Positions 30,578-39,787 of a stretch of DNA of 41,330 nt are shown in pieces (within the stretch, counting starts at the first letter, position 1; each line of letters starts with the position of its first letter). This DNA comes from Candidatus Fermentibacterota bacterium (lineage in GTDB: Bacteria; Fermentibacterota; Fermentibacteria; Fermentibacterales; JCC-6). Both the position numbers and the translations under genes were made by a program. The stretch lies in assembly GCA_029571005.1 (NCBI GenBank), contig JAKPTG010000023.1:1-41330 (forward strand), read 5' to 3'. The notes under the pieces are model-generated. The model saw only the letters and a program-made list of their open reading frames with translations. It had not been told where the DNA came from and did no database searches.

Positions 30578-32857
30578 ATGAACATCCCGGACCTTTTCGA
30601 AGCCCTGGAGGAAGCGTCTCCGTCCCCGGAGCGGGAACCCTGCGGTCCGGAAAGCCCCTTGCCGGAACCACGCCTCACCCCTAACGCCGTCCATGTCCTG
30701 GAGAGCCGCTACCTGCGAAGGGACGGGGAAGGCGTCCTTCTGGAGACACCGGGGGCCATGTTTCTCCGGGTGGCGTCGGCGGTGGCGGAGGCGGAGACGG
30801 TCTGGGGAGGGGATTCCGGGGAGTGGACCCGGATTTTCTACGGTATGATGAGCCGGCTGGAGTTCCTCCCCAACTCCCCCACCCTGATGAACGCCGGCTC
30901 CGGGATGGGCCAGTTGTCCGCCTGCTTCGTGCTTCCGGTGGAGGACAGCATGGACAGCATCTTCACCGCGGTGAAGAACACGGCCCTCATACACAAGAGC
31001 GGTGGAGGGACGGGCTTCTCCTTCAGCCGGGTGAGGCCCGCCCGGGACGTCGTCAGAAGCACCATGGGGGTTTCCAGCGGCCCGGTATCCTTCATGACGG
31101 TGTTCGACCGGGCCACGGACACGGTCCGGCAGGGGGGCATGAGGCGCGGCGCCAACATGGCGGTGCTGAGGGTGGATCATCCGGACATCCTCTCCTTCAT
31201 CAACGCCAAGAGGGACATGGCCGCCCTGAACAACTTCAACCTCTCCGTGGCCGTCACGGAGTCGTTCATGTCGGCCCTGGAGAAGGGCGGGGACTACCCC
31301 CTGGTGAATCCCAGGACCGGGGAGGCGTCCGACACCGTCTCCGCAAGGGAGATTTTCGACGCCATGGTGGATTCCGCCTGGGCCGGCGGAGAACCGGGCA
31401 TCGTCTTCATTGACAGGATCAACCGGGCCAATCCCACCCCCCGGCTGGGGGAGATAGAGGCCACCAATCCCTGCGGTGAGCAGCCGCTTCTGCCCTATGA
31501 ATCGTGTAACCTTGGCTCCGTGAACCTGAGCCTCATGGCGGGCCGGGGCAACTGCGGGGTGGACTGGAACCTGCTGGAGAGAACCGTGCGGAACGGGGTG
31601 AGGTTCCTGGACGACGTGATTCAGATAAACCGATACCCCCTCCCCGAAATCGAGGCCGTTTCCCTGGGGAACAGGAAGGTGGGTCTGGGGGTCATGGGCT
31701 TCGCGGAGCTTCTCTTCTCTCTGGGGATTCCCTACGACAGCCATGAGGCCCTGGAGCTGGGGGAGCGGATCATGAGCTTCATCGCCGACAAGGCCTCCGC
31801 CGAGAGCATGGACCTGGCCGTGACCCGGGGCCCCTTCCCCAACTTCAAGGGAAGCGCCCACGACACCGGCGGGCTTCCGCCCATGAGGAACGCCACCGTG
31901 ACCACAATAGCCCCCACCGGCTCCATAAGCATCCTTGCGGGGTGCTCCAGCGGAATCGAGCCGGTCTTCGCCCTGGCGTTCACCCGGAGGCACCTGCTCG
32001 CCGAGGGGACCGAGCTTCGGGAGGCGGCGCCCGCCTTCGTGAAGGCGGCCCGGGACCGGGGGATCCTCACCCCCGGCCTGCTGGAGACGCTGGCCGAGAA
32101 GGGCGGCCTCCGGGACATCCCGGGGATTCCCGAGGACATGCGAAGGGTTTTCGTCACCGCCCACGATGTAAGCCCGGAATGGCACGTGCGCATGCAGGCG
32201 GCGTTCCAGAAGTTCACGGACAACGCGGTCAGCAAGACGGTGAACCTTCCCGCCGACGCTTCCAGGGACGACGTGGAGGCGGTGTTCCTTCTGGCGTGGA
32301 AGCTGGGGTGCAAGGGAGTGACCGTTTACCGGGACGGCAGCCGGGACCGGCAGGTTCTGAACCTGGGACGGGCCGGCGGGCACAGCGAGCGGATCGGCGG
32401 CCCAAGGAACAGGCCCGAGTCGGTCTCCGGGGTTACCCGGAGGGTGAAGACCGGCTGCGGAGACCTGTTCGTGACGATAAACCGGGACGATCACGGGCCG
32501 GTGGAGGTGTTCGGCAGGCTGGGCAAGGCCGGCGGATGTGCCGCCAGCCAGGGTGAGGCCCTGTGCCGGATGATCAGCCTGGCCCTCAGGAACAACGTCC
32601 CCCCGGAAGAGATCACCCGGGAGCTGAGGGGCATAAGCTGCAACAGGCCGGGCTGGCAGGCCGGCAAGAAGGTCAACAGTTGCGCCGACGCCATCGCCGG
32701 GACCCTGGAGAGTTCCGTCTCCCCGGAAGACCGGCCGGAGAGGGAAGAGCCGTTCCTCAGCCACTCCGGGGCGTGCCCCGGCTGCGGTGCGGGGCTCAAG
32801 TACGAGTCGGGATGCGTTTCGTGTTCCCAGGATTGCGGATACACCGAGTGCGGCTGA
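30578..32857 (+). CDS. nrdJ: Adenosylcobalamin-dependent ribonucleotide reductase, class II
   Basis: 759 residues, with AGGAGC upstream of the ATG. The ten-stranded barrel core has redox cysteines Cys116 (QLSACFVLP) and Cys310 (YESCNLGS), with thiyl-radical Cys299 in NPCGEQ. FTDNAVSKTVNLP is the usual closing site. A TSCPD domain follows (GGCAASQGEALCRMI). The tail ends in two Cys pairs and more (CPGCG, CVSCSQDCGYTEC) for reductant and zinc. No N-terminal ATP-cone is evident: the first ~40 residues are low-complexity, then the core starts. Overall dATP inhibition would then be absent. It makes dNTP precursors with or without oxygen and needs B12. No cobalamin riboswitch is visible upstream. 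Confidence 0.96.
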   Translation: MNIPDLFEALEEASPSPEREPCGPESPLPEPRLTPNAVHVLESRYLRRDGEGVLLETPGAMFLRVASAVAEAETVWGGDSGEWTRIFYGMMSRLEFLPNSPTLMNAGSGMGQLSACFVLPVEDSMDSIFTAVKNTALIHKSGGGTGFSFSRVRPARDVVRSTMGVSSGPVSFMTVFDRATDTVRQGGMRRGANMAVLRVDHPDILSFINAKRDMAALNNFNLSVAVTESFMSALEKGGDYPLVNPRTGEASDTVSAREIFDAMVDSAWAGGEPGIVFIDRINRANPTPRLGEIEATNPCGEQPLLPYESCNLGSVNLSLMAGRGNCGVDWNLLERTVRNGVRFLDDVIQINRYPLPEIEAVSLGNRKVGLGVMGFAELLFSLGIPYDSHEALELGERIMSFIADKASAESMDLAVTRGPFPNFKGSAHDTGGLPPMRNATVTTIAPTGSISILAGCSSGIEPVFALAFTRRHLLAEGTELREAAPAFVKAARDRGILTPGLLETLAEKGGLRDIPGIPEDMRRVFVTAHDVSPEWHVRMQAAFQKFTDNAVSKTVNLPADASRDDVEAVFLLAWKLGCKGVTVYRDGSRDRQVLNLGRAGGHSERIGGPRNRPESVSGVTRRVKTGCGDLFVTINRDDHGPVEVFGRLGKAGGCAASQGEALCRMISLALRNNVPPEEITRELRGISCNRPGWQAGKKVNSCADAIAGTLESSVSPEDRPEREEPFLSHSGACPGCGAGLKYESGCVSCSQDCGYTECG

Positions 32858-33117
32858 CCGGGTTGCTCCCGGCCGGGCACCGGCCTTGACGGGGCTTCGC
32901 CTGTACCCCTGACGGGAACGCCGCAGTTGGAACCGCATGAAGGCCGGCGGGCGGGGAGGAGACGCATGAGCGCCCTGGCTTCATCGCCGGGCGGTATAGG
33001 CGCTTTCGGGGTTTAACGGTATGAGCCGGGAGTCCGCTCCGGCTTTACGGGCATCGCCCTTCGGAGGGCCGGAATCCGGGAACTCCGGCCTTCTCCGTCG
33101 GGGAACCGATTCCGGGC

Positions 33118-33336
33118 CTAAGTCTCGGACACCTCCGCCAAGGCTTTGCCCAGGGCTTCGTAAACCATGCCCATCATCTCCGGCGACAGGGTTATGCCCT
33201 TTTTCGTGGGCTTCCACTTGCCGTCATCGGCCATGTAGTAGGTCCGGACCTCTATGTACTGCTTTCCCCTGAACTCCGTGGCGTTGACCCGCACCAGGTC
33301 CTCGCCCTTCTCTATCTCCGCGTAGTTCTTTTCCAT
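33118..33336 (-). CDS. PC4/p15-type transcriptional coactivator-like single-stranded DNA-binding protein
   Basis: 72 residues, with GGAGGT six bases before the ATG. The wording VRVNATEFRGKQYIEVRTYYMADDGKWKPTKKGITLSPEMMGMVYEALGKAL matches the bacterial PC4 (YdbC-like) fold: a curved four-stranded sheet plus helix that binds single-stranded DNA as a dimer. The basic KPTKKGI turn is kept. In bacteria the role is probably in repair or recombination; direct transcription roles are unproven. It stands alone, downstream of the cotransporter gene. The 260 bases on its other side, toward nrdJ, hold only a short G/C dyad (33065-33092). Confidence 0.88.
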   Translation of the reverse strand: MEKNYAEIEKGEDLVRVNATEFRGKQYIEVRTYYMADDGKWKPTKKGITLSPEMMGMVYEALGKALAEVSET

Positions 33337-33529
33337 GTTGAAACCTCCGTTGCCCTCGGGTCGTCTTTCGTCTTGAACCGGTACTCTTGAAGAAAGCCCT
33401 CCGGTTCGTCAAGGGTTTTTCAGGTCTGCCGGACCTTCTTTCGCCGGGGGCTTTTCAGGAATACCGGCGGCTGAACTCCTGTGGGGGTCCGCGGTTTCTC
33501 CGGGGCGACCGTGCCGGTGAGAGGGGTTT

Positions 33530-35719
33530 TCACCCCGAGAAGATGCTCTGGAAGTCCACGGTTTCGTTGGCCAGAACCATGGCCGTCAGGGGGAGCCCGT
33601 CGGTGTTTCTGATGAGGCCGCCGTAGTAGGCCCCGTAGGATTCCGGGTCCTCCCCGGGTGCCGGAGGCCTCATGCCCAGGAAGACCAGACCTGCGTCGGA
33701 ACTCCGAAGCCTGACGGTCTCCAGGGGAGCCGCTCCGTCGAGGGAGTGGATGCGGTATTCGGCGTTGAGCCTGGAGTTATGGAGGAAGGCTTTGAGGTGC
33801 CTGTCCATGCCTTCCCGTTCCACTTCGTCGTTCACGGCGGTGTTTATCCGGAGCTGGGCGCCCTTCCACCCCGGGCCCTTGCCGATGAGGTGCGCCAGGG
33901 CCAGCATGAAGCCGGCGTTCTGCCCCCGGCCCCGCCACCAGACGTCCATACGCCCGGGTTTTTCCCCGGGCCGGAGCGGCGGGCCTTCCAGAACTATCAC
34001 CACGTTTCTCCGCCTTCTTCCGGCCTGCATGATCAGCTCCGCATAGTGGGTGAAACGGGACTCCTCCCGGCTCGCGCCCACAAGGATGGTGTTGGGAACC
34101 ATGGGTCCGAATCCGTAGGTGTTTATCAGATCCCTGCCCCCGCGGTACGGGTCGCCGGCGGTTACGGTTTTCACCAGGGCGTTCACGTGGTGCCGCCGCA
34201 GGTAGTCCCTCAGGACGTCCTGGGCCGACTGCGCCCTCTCGTCGCCGGAATCCTCCGGCAGGACCATGGCCACGGTGACGAGACAGGACTTCCCGGCGAT
34301 GGCCTCCGCAAAGTCCACCAGGTACCACCTCTGGGTCGGGAGGCCGCTCAACACCAGGATGTTGGGCTTCCACGACCTCTCGTCGGCTTCCCTGTCGGCG
34401 AGCCTGTAAAGGGAGAAACGGGCCAGGAGCATGAGGATTCCGGATCGGAGGTCGCCCCACTTGGCCTGCATCCTGCGGCGCTTCTGCAGGAAGTAGATGG
34501 CTCCGCACGCCAGCACCGCCAGGATGGTGGCTCCGGCGTTTATCATCAGCATGGCGGCGAGACAGGCCGCCGAAGCGATGATGGACAATACCCAGGGCAC
34601 TTTGAACTGGGGCCTCCAGGTGGGGCTGCCGACGAGGCTCTCCAGCCCTGCGGAGAAGTTGAGGAACCCGTAGGAGGTGAGAAAGAACATGGTGAGTATC
34701 GGGGCGATGAAGTTGATGTCACCCGCCAGGATACCCCCCAGGGCGATGCAGAACACCAGGAGGGTGGCGATTCTGGGGTTGTTCCCCTTGCCGAACCCCT
34801 TTCCGAGGAATCCGGGCATCACCCCGTCCCGGGCCAGGGCCTGGAGGGTCCTGGGGGCCCCCAGCAGGGAGCCCATGGCGCTGGAGAGGGAAGCGCCCCA
34901 GACGCCCAGGATTATCAGCCCTCCGAAACGAGCCACGTCCCGCATGATCAACGGTCTGGTGAGCAGCAGGGTCTTGTCCTGAACCATGGCATCGAGGTGA
35001 ATCGGGATGGCCAGATACACCAGGAGCCCGGTGGTCACCGCCGCCAGGGTTCCCAGGGGGAGGGCCCGGGCCGGGTTCTTCAGGTCGCCGGACATGGAAA
35101 TCCCCGCCTCGATCCCCGAGACGGCGGGGAAGAACACCGCGAACGCCGCCCAGAAGCCCGGAGACGCGGAAATCTCCGAAAGGTTTCCGGAGCCGGAGGA
35201 GGTGACGGGGCCGCCGGCGAAGAAGGAAACCAGGGACAGCCCTATGGCCGCCATGACGAAGAACTGCGACTTGAGGGCCAGGTCGGCGGAGCTCCAGGCC
35301 AGTACGGAAAGCACCACCAGGGTGACGATGCCCGTCGTCGTCGGTGGGAGCCCGGGAAAAACCCACCCCACCGCTTCCGCGAAGCCCGCGGTGTAGAACG
35401 AAACCCCCAGGGCCTGGGCAAGAAAGAGGGGAATCCCGATGGCGGCTCCCGGCTCCAGCCCCAGGGACCGGGAGATGATGAAGTAGGCGCCGCCCCCGCC
35501 GATCTTCATGTTCGTTGCCAGGGCCGAGAGGGACAGGGCCGTGAGCATGGTGATCGTATTGCCGAAGAGAATCAGGAAAATGGTCCGGGGCAGGCCCAGG
35601 TGGCCCAGAAGCTATCCGAACCTCAGGTACATCACCACGCCGAAGATCGTCAGAATGCTGGGGGTGTAAACACCCTTGAACCAGCCGAACCCGTATCCCT
35701 CAGTGGATTTCCGGGGCAC
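33530..35719 (-). pseudogene. Cation-chloride-cotransporter (SLC12/APC) family permease with an in-frame TAG in helix 1
   Basis: The whole gene can be read as 729 codons from a GTG at 35719 to 33530. It is an APC-fold permease: FGWFKGVYTPSILTIFG, a CCC-like first helix, then NMKIGGGGAYFIISRSLGLEPGAAIG. About twelve helices are followed by an SLC12-type C-terminal regulatory domain (NILVLSGLPTQRWYLVDFAEAI ... LPLTAMVLANETVDF). Codon 36 is TAG (35612-35614) in the context YLRFG-stop-LLGHLG, where relatives have Trp (TGG); one base change explains it. Everything else is intact, so this is a very recent nonsense mutation, a read-through or recoding site, or a sequencing error. The track's first Met (35548) is inside helix 2. 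The start overlaps cdd by 20 bases. Confidence 0.85.
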
Positions 35720-36119
35720 GGGGGGGTGTCCTTTCCGGGGCCAGGGTGAAGGCGTGGGGAAGCAGCTCGCCCAGGCGGTAGGCTCGGGGAGGGTCGTCCC
35801 GCCCCGCCACGAGCACCTGGAAGTCCTCCCGGCAGAACTCCGCCAGGAACTGCCGGCACGCTCCGCAGGGCATGGGGGTTCCGTCGGGGGAGTACACCAG
35901 CATCCTCACGAAACCGGTCGCCCCGGAGGAGATCGCCCGGGCCGCGGCCGCCCTTTCAGCGCAAAGGGTAAGCCCGAAGGAGGCGTTTTCTATGTTCACC
36001 CCCGGGAACAGGCGGCCGTCTTCGCTCTCCAGCACCGCCGTCACCCTGAACCCCGAGTAGGGGCAGCGGCAGTGCCGGACCGCATCCCTGGCCGCCGCCA
36101 GAAGCCTGTCAGTGTTCAT
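35700..36119 (-). CDS. cdd: Cytidine deaminase
   Basis: 139 residues, GGAGGAG before the ATG. Zinc and catalytic residues are visible: NIENASFGLTLCAERAA with the Cys-Ala-Glu triad, and MPCGACRQFLAEF with the remaining two cysteines. YSGFRVTAVLESEDG binds the nucleoside. It turns cytidine and deoxycytidine into uridine forms in pyrimidine salvage. It overlaps deoB by eleven bases, a usual salvage pairing, and its own end overlaps the cotransporter-type gene. Confidence 0.96.
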   Translation of the reverse strand: MNTDRLLAAARDAVRHCRCPYSGFRVTAVLESEDGRLFPGVNIENASFGLTLCAERAAAARAISSGATGFVRMLVYSPDGTPMPCGACRQFLAEFCREDFQVLVAGRDDPPRAYRLGELLPHAFTLAPERTPPRAPEIH

Positions 36120-37293
36120 GTCTCCTCCTGGTCTCCGGCAGAAACCCGGTTCCCGGATATCGGGGGGGCAGGCCGAAGAAGTCCGCCAGGGTGGCCGCGA
36201 TGTCCGCCAGGGTTTTCCTGACGCCCAGCGGGGCCCCCGTGAAGCCCTTGGTCATCGCCAGAAGCGGGACGTACTCCCGGGAGTGGTCGGTGCTTTCGGT
36301 GGTGGGATCGTTGCCGTGGTCCGCGGTGACAATGAACAGCTCCCCGGGCCGGAGCCTCCGGATGATCTCCGGGATAGCCCGGTCCACCTCCTCGAGCCCG
36401 GCCTTGAAGCCGTGCGGATCGTTCCTGTGGCCCCAGCGGGTGTCGAAATCCCCAAGGTTCGTGAAGATGAACCCCTCGTGCCGGGAGTCCATCTGATCCA
36501 GAAGGGTCGCGATGCCCTCGGTGTTGGACTCCACGTGCATTGTCCGGATGGAACGTCCCGCGAAGAGGTCGTCAACCTTGCCCACGCCGGTGGCCGGAAT
36601 CCCCTCCTCCGCCAGATGGTCGAGCAGGGTGGGACGTGGAGGGGGCAGTGAAAAGTCCCTCCGCCGGGCGGTTCTCGAGAAGGAGCCCGGAGAGCCGGTG
36701 AAGGGCCTGGCGATGACCCGGGACACCCCCAGTTCAGGGCCGGTCAGGAGTTCCCTGGCTATGAGGCAGCAGCGGTAAAGCTCCTCCAGGGGTACCACGT
36801 CCAGGTGGGCGGCTATCTGGAAGACGCTGTCCGCGGAGGTGTACACGATCAGGTCGCCGGTGGCGGCGTGCGCCGCCCCGAGCCTTTCGATGATCTCCGT
36901 GCCGGAGGCGGTGACGTTGCCCAGAACCCCCCTGTGACACCGCCTCGAGAACTCTCCGAGAAAACCGTCCGGAAAGCCTTGGGGGAATGTCGGAAAGGGG
37001 CTGTCCAGTATGACGCCCATCATCTCCCAGTGGCCGGTGGTGCTGTCCTTGCCGGGCGACGCCGTCAGGGACCTGCCCCAGGCGGCCCGGGGGCTCCGGG
37101 CCGGCGCCACCCCGGAGATGGGATGGATGTTGCCCAGACCGAGTTTTTCCAGTTCCGGCAGCCTCAGACCTCCGCAGACCAGGGCGGTGTTCCCCAGGGT
37201 GTCGCTTCCCGCGTCTCCGTAACGCGCCGCGTCCGGCGCTTCGCCGACGCCCACTCCGTCCAGCACCAGCAGCAGAGCTCTGTTGGAACCCAT
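36109..37293 (-). CDS. deoB: Phosphopentomutase
   Basis: 394 residues, GGAGGT just before the ATG. Alkaline-phosphatase-fold motifs: LLLVLDGVGVGEAPDA with the metal Asp, the phospho-acceptor Thr in DSTTGHWEMMG, DLIVYTSADSVFQIAAH, NLGDFDTRWGHRND and IVTADHGNDPTTESTDHSREYVPLL. It moves phosphate between C1 and C5 of (deoxy)ribose, feeding nucleoside carbon to central metabolism. It is coupled to cdd by an eleven-base overlap. The residues around 205-225 (SFSRTARRRDFSLPPP) are the expected substrate-binding loop. Confidence 0.96.
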   Translation of the reverse strand: MGSNRALLLVLDGVGVGEAPDAARYGDAGSDTLGNTALVCGGLRLPELEKLGLGNIHPISGVAPARSPRAAWGRSLTASPGKDSTTGHWEMMGVILDSPFPTFPQGFPDGFLGEFSRRCHRGVLGNVTASGTEIIERLGAAHAATGDLIVYTSADSVFQIAAHLDVVPLEELYRCCLIARELLTGPELGVSRVIARPFTGSPGSFSRTARRRDFSLPPPRPTLLDHLAEEGIPATGVGKVDDLFAGRSIRTMHVESNTEGIATLLDQMDSRHEGFIFTNLGDFDTRWGHRNDPHGFKAGLEEVDRAIPEIIRRLRPGELFIVTADHGNDPTTESTDHSREYVPLLAMTKGFTGAPLGVRKTLADIAATLADFFGLPPRYPGTGFLPETRRRHEH

Positions 37294-37344
37294 GGCACCT
37301 CCATACCCACTGGAAGATAAGAGGGAAAACCGTTCCGGACGACC

Positions 37345-38832
37345 TCAGTCAACCTGGGCGAAGAGGGTTTTTTCCCGGGTGTACGCGACGAACCCCCGGG
37401 GGGCCCCCTTCACCCGGCGAACATACTTCACCAGGGTGTAGTCAACGGGAATAATCCCCTTCAGCCCCGAGTTGAGCGCCGCGATTCCGGCGGCCTCCCT
37501 GAGAATCCTTTCCGGGGGGTTCCCCGGCCTGCCGTCCCTCCGCAGGATGACATGGCTTCCCTGGGCGCCCCGGGCGTGAAACCAGAAGTCGTCCCGGGCC
37601 GCGATGCGGAAGGTGAGTTCCTCGTTCTCCCTGGCGTTGCGACCCGCGAGGCAGCGCCAACCGTCCCCAAGAACGTATTCCCTGGGCTTCCTGGTGTTCC
37701 TGTCCGCCCGGGGTGCGGCCAGGAGGTCCGCCGCCTCCTCCGGAGTCAGGTCTTCGAGGCCGGCGAGCAGGCCGGCGATCTCCTCCAGACGGACCGCGGC
37801 CCTCTCGATGCCCGCCTTCAGGCGTTCCCTCTCCGTCGCCGCCCCGGATGCCTTGCGGAAATACCTGGACGCGTTCTCCACAGGGGTGAGGGCCTTCTTC
37901 AGGGGAATCTCCGCCGGGTTGCCGTCGAAGTCCGTAAGCTCCGCCCTCTCCATGCCCCTGGCCAGCGACTCCTTGCGGGCGAGGATCAGGTTCCCCCACT
38001 TCCGGAAGGTCTCGGGGCTCTCCAGCCTTGTCAGGGCCTCGGAGGCCGCCGTGGTCTTCCGGGTCAGGTCCCTCTGCTCCTTCGCCAGCCGGGAGGCCAG
38101 CGCTCCGAGGACGGGGGGCTTTTGCGCCCCGGGTTCCGTCCTTTCCGCCGGGGTCTCCCGGAGCCACTCCGGAAGCCTCTCCCGGGCCAGTTCCCCGGCG
38201 AGTTCCGCCACGGTTCTCTCCGGAGGTTCCCCCTTCCGGGCCGCCCGGGCCAGGATGGCGGAGGCGGCCCGGGGGCCGACCCCCTCCAGGGTTCCGTAAA
38301 GGTCCGCCGGCCCGGGATTCTCAGGGAACCGGGCTTCGGCCCAGAGTTCCGGTGGAAGGCCCGAGGGCGGCGGCGGGGAGTAGAGCCCCCCGGGAACCAC
38401 GGTTCTGACCCGGGACAGGTCCGGCCCCACCCTCCGGAGGCAGGCGATGATCCTTCCGTCGGGCTCCCGGACCAGGATGAGGTTCGCGTTCCTGCCCGTC
38501 ATCTCAAAGCGGAGCGAGCAGTACTCCCTCCTGTACGCCGACGGGCCCGATAACTCCATCACCAGCACCCGGTCCAGCCCCGCCTGCCGGATCCCGGTCA
38601 CCGTCGCCCCCTTCAGATGGTGCTCCCATGCCGGATTCCGGGGAGGCGCCCCCCTGCCCGGCTCCAGAAAACAGATGTCCGGGGCCTCGGGGCGGGCGTC
38701 CAGCATGAGCCGGAAGCTCCGGAACTCCAGCGTTACGACCCTGGGATGGTCCATTCCCGCGCCGAGGCACGTCCGCCCGGAGAGCCGTTCCCTTATCTCC
38801 GGCAGCCTGCCCCTGAGATGAACGCCTTCCAT
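37345..38832 (-). CDS. rqcH: NFACT family protein, RqcH/Rqc2 homologue
   Basis: 495 residues from the ATG at 38832 (MEGVHLRGRLPEIRERL); the track start is 62 codons too early. The NFACT-N domain (to ~200) has LRFEMTGRNANLILV. A helix-hairpin-helix-like part (GVGPRAASAILARAAR) and a charged coiled coil (~240-385) follow. The NFACT-R domain closes it, with the tRNA-handling motif DDFWFHARGAQGSHVIL and LKGIIPVDYTLVKYVRRVKGAPRGFV. In bacteria RqcH binds split 50S subunits with stuck peptidyl-tRNA and adds Ala tails that mark the peptide for decay. It is shorter than the usual ~560 residues, mainly in the coiled coil. Confidence 0.9.
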   Translation of the reverse strand: MEGVHLRGRLPEIRERLSGRTCLGAGMDHPRVVTLEFRSFRLMLDARPEAPDICFLEPGRGAPPRNPAWEHHLKGATVTGIRQAGLDRVLVMELSGPSAYRREYCSLRFEMTGRNANLILVREPDGRIIACLRRVGPDLSRVRTVVPGGLYSPPPPSGLPPELWAEARFPENPGPADLYGTLEGVGPRAASAILARAARKGEPPERTVAELAGELARERLPEWLRETPAERTEPGAQKPPVLGALASRLAKEQRDLTRKTTAASEALTRLESPETFRKWGNLILARKESLARGMERAELTDFDGNPAEIPLKKALTPVENASRYFRKASGAATERERLKAGIERAAVRLEEIAGLLAGLEDLTPEEAADLLAAPRADRNTRKPREYVLGDGWRCLAGRNARENEELTFRIAARDDFWFHARGAQGSHVILRRDGRPGNPPERILREAAGIAALNSGLKGIIPVDYTLVKYVRRVKGAPRGFVAYTREKTLFAQVD

Positions 38833-38917
38833 AGGAGTTTTCTCCCCTTCGGGTTGACGGCCCATAGGGTGAAAATAATAACTACCCTCCGGGGACGCCT
38901 TGCATCGGGAGACGAAA

Positions 38918-39787
38918 ATGGAATCCATGACCGGTTTCGGTACCTCATCCACCCGTCTGAGCGGGTTTCTCGTGACGGCGTCCGCCCGTTCCGTGAACCA
39001 CCGCGGCTTCAGCGTCAACCTGAGGTTTCCCAGGGAGATGCCGGACCTGGAGGCCGAGGCCTATGAACTGGCCAGGAGCCTTTTCCGCCGGGGCAGGATT
39101 GACGCGGCGCTGTCCGTGGAACCCGAGGGCCCCGGGGGGGCAGTCCCGGAACCGGACCGGGCCGCCGCCGAAGCCTACCTGAAGGCCGCCCTGGAGATGG
39201 AGGCCGGGCTCGGCATTCCTTCGGGTTTCACGGTGAAGGACCTCATGAAGCTTCCCGAGGTTCTCAGGGTTGCGAACCCCGCCCGGAACAGCGAACTGCG
39301 GGAGGCGGCCCGGGGCACGGTCCGGCGGGCTCTGGAGGAGCTGCACGCGTCAAGGCTCAGGGAAGGAGCCGCGCTGGAGGAGTTCTTCCGGGAGAGTCTC
39401 GATACCCTGGCGGCGGGGGTTGCGCCCATAGAGGCGGCCCACGGCGACAGGGTGAGGGCGGTGTACGAAAAAAACAGAAAGAGGGTGGAGGAGCTTCTGG
39501 GCGAGTCGGAGGCCGACCCGGCCCGGTTCGTCCAGGAAATAGCCATGATGGCGGACAGGCTGGACATCTCCGAGGAATGCCGGAGGCTTATGCACCACGT
39601 CCGGGAGGCGGGAAGCGTTCTCGGGGAACGGGAGTGCGGGATGAGGCTGGGGTTCCTGGTTCAGGAGATGCACCGTGAACTGAACACCATGGGCTCCAAG
39701 GTGGCGGATTCCGAGGCGGTCCACAGGGTGATAGGCCTGAAGGAGATAGTGGGCGGTATGAAGGAGCAGTCGGCCAATGTCCAGTAG
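38918..39787 (+). CDS. YicC/YloC-family endoribonuclease
   Basis: 289 residues from the ATG at 38918 (MESMTGFGTSSTRLSGF), preceded by GGGAGA; a later ATG at 38927 is possible. It opens with the hallmark SMTGFG and ASARSVNHRGFSVNLRFP, and ends with the DUF1732 segment HHVREAGSVLGERECGMRLGFLVQEMHRELNTMGSKVADSE. YicC proteins are hexameric RNases, some acting with small RNAs. In many bacteria the gene stands next to gmk, as here: it overlaps the next start by eleven bases. Confidence 0.94.
   Translation: MESMTGFGTSSTRLSGFLVTASARSVNHRGFSVNLRFPREMPDLEAEAYELARSLFRRGRIDAALSVEPEGPGGAVPEPDRAAAEAYLKAALEMEAGLGIPSGFTVKDLMKLPEVLRVANPARNSELREAARGTVRRALEELHASRLREGAALEEFFRESLDTLAAGVAPIEAAHGDRVRAVYEKNRKRVEELLGESEADPARFVQEIAMMADRLDISEECRRLMHHVREAGSVLGERECGMRLGFLVQEMHRELNTMGSKVADSEAVHRVIGLKEIVGGMKEQSANVQ

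Noticed and set aside
30437-32938. 833-codon minus-strand ORF opposite nrdJ
   Set aside because: Antisense shadow; nrdJ has all catalytic residues on the plus strand.
32858-33117. Gene or terminator between nrdJ and the PC4-type gene
   Set aside because: Only a short dyad (AGGGCCGGA/TCCGGCCTT, 33065-33092) without a T-tract. The 78-aa and 62-aa ORFs here are compositional noise.
35612-35614. TAG as a pyrrolysine codon
   Set aside because: A hydrophobic Trp is expected in a membrane helix of a transporter, and pyrrolysine use is known mainly in methylamine methyltransferases. At least one other gene here (PC4-type) ends in TAG as a normal stop.
33746-35749. 667-codon plus-strand ORF opposite the cotransporter gene
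   Set aside because: Shadow frame. The minus strand reads as an APC/SLC12 protein throughout, even across the TAG.
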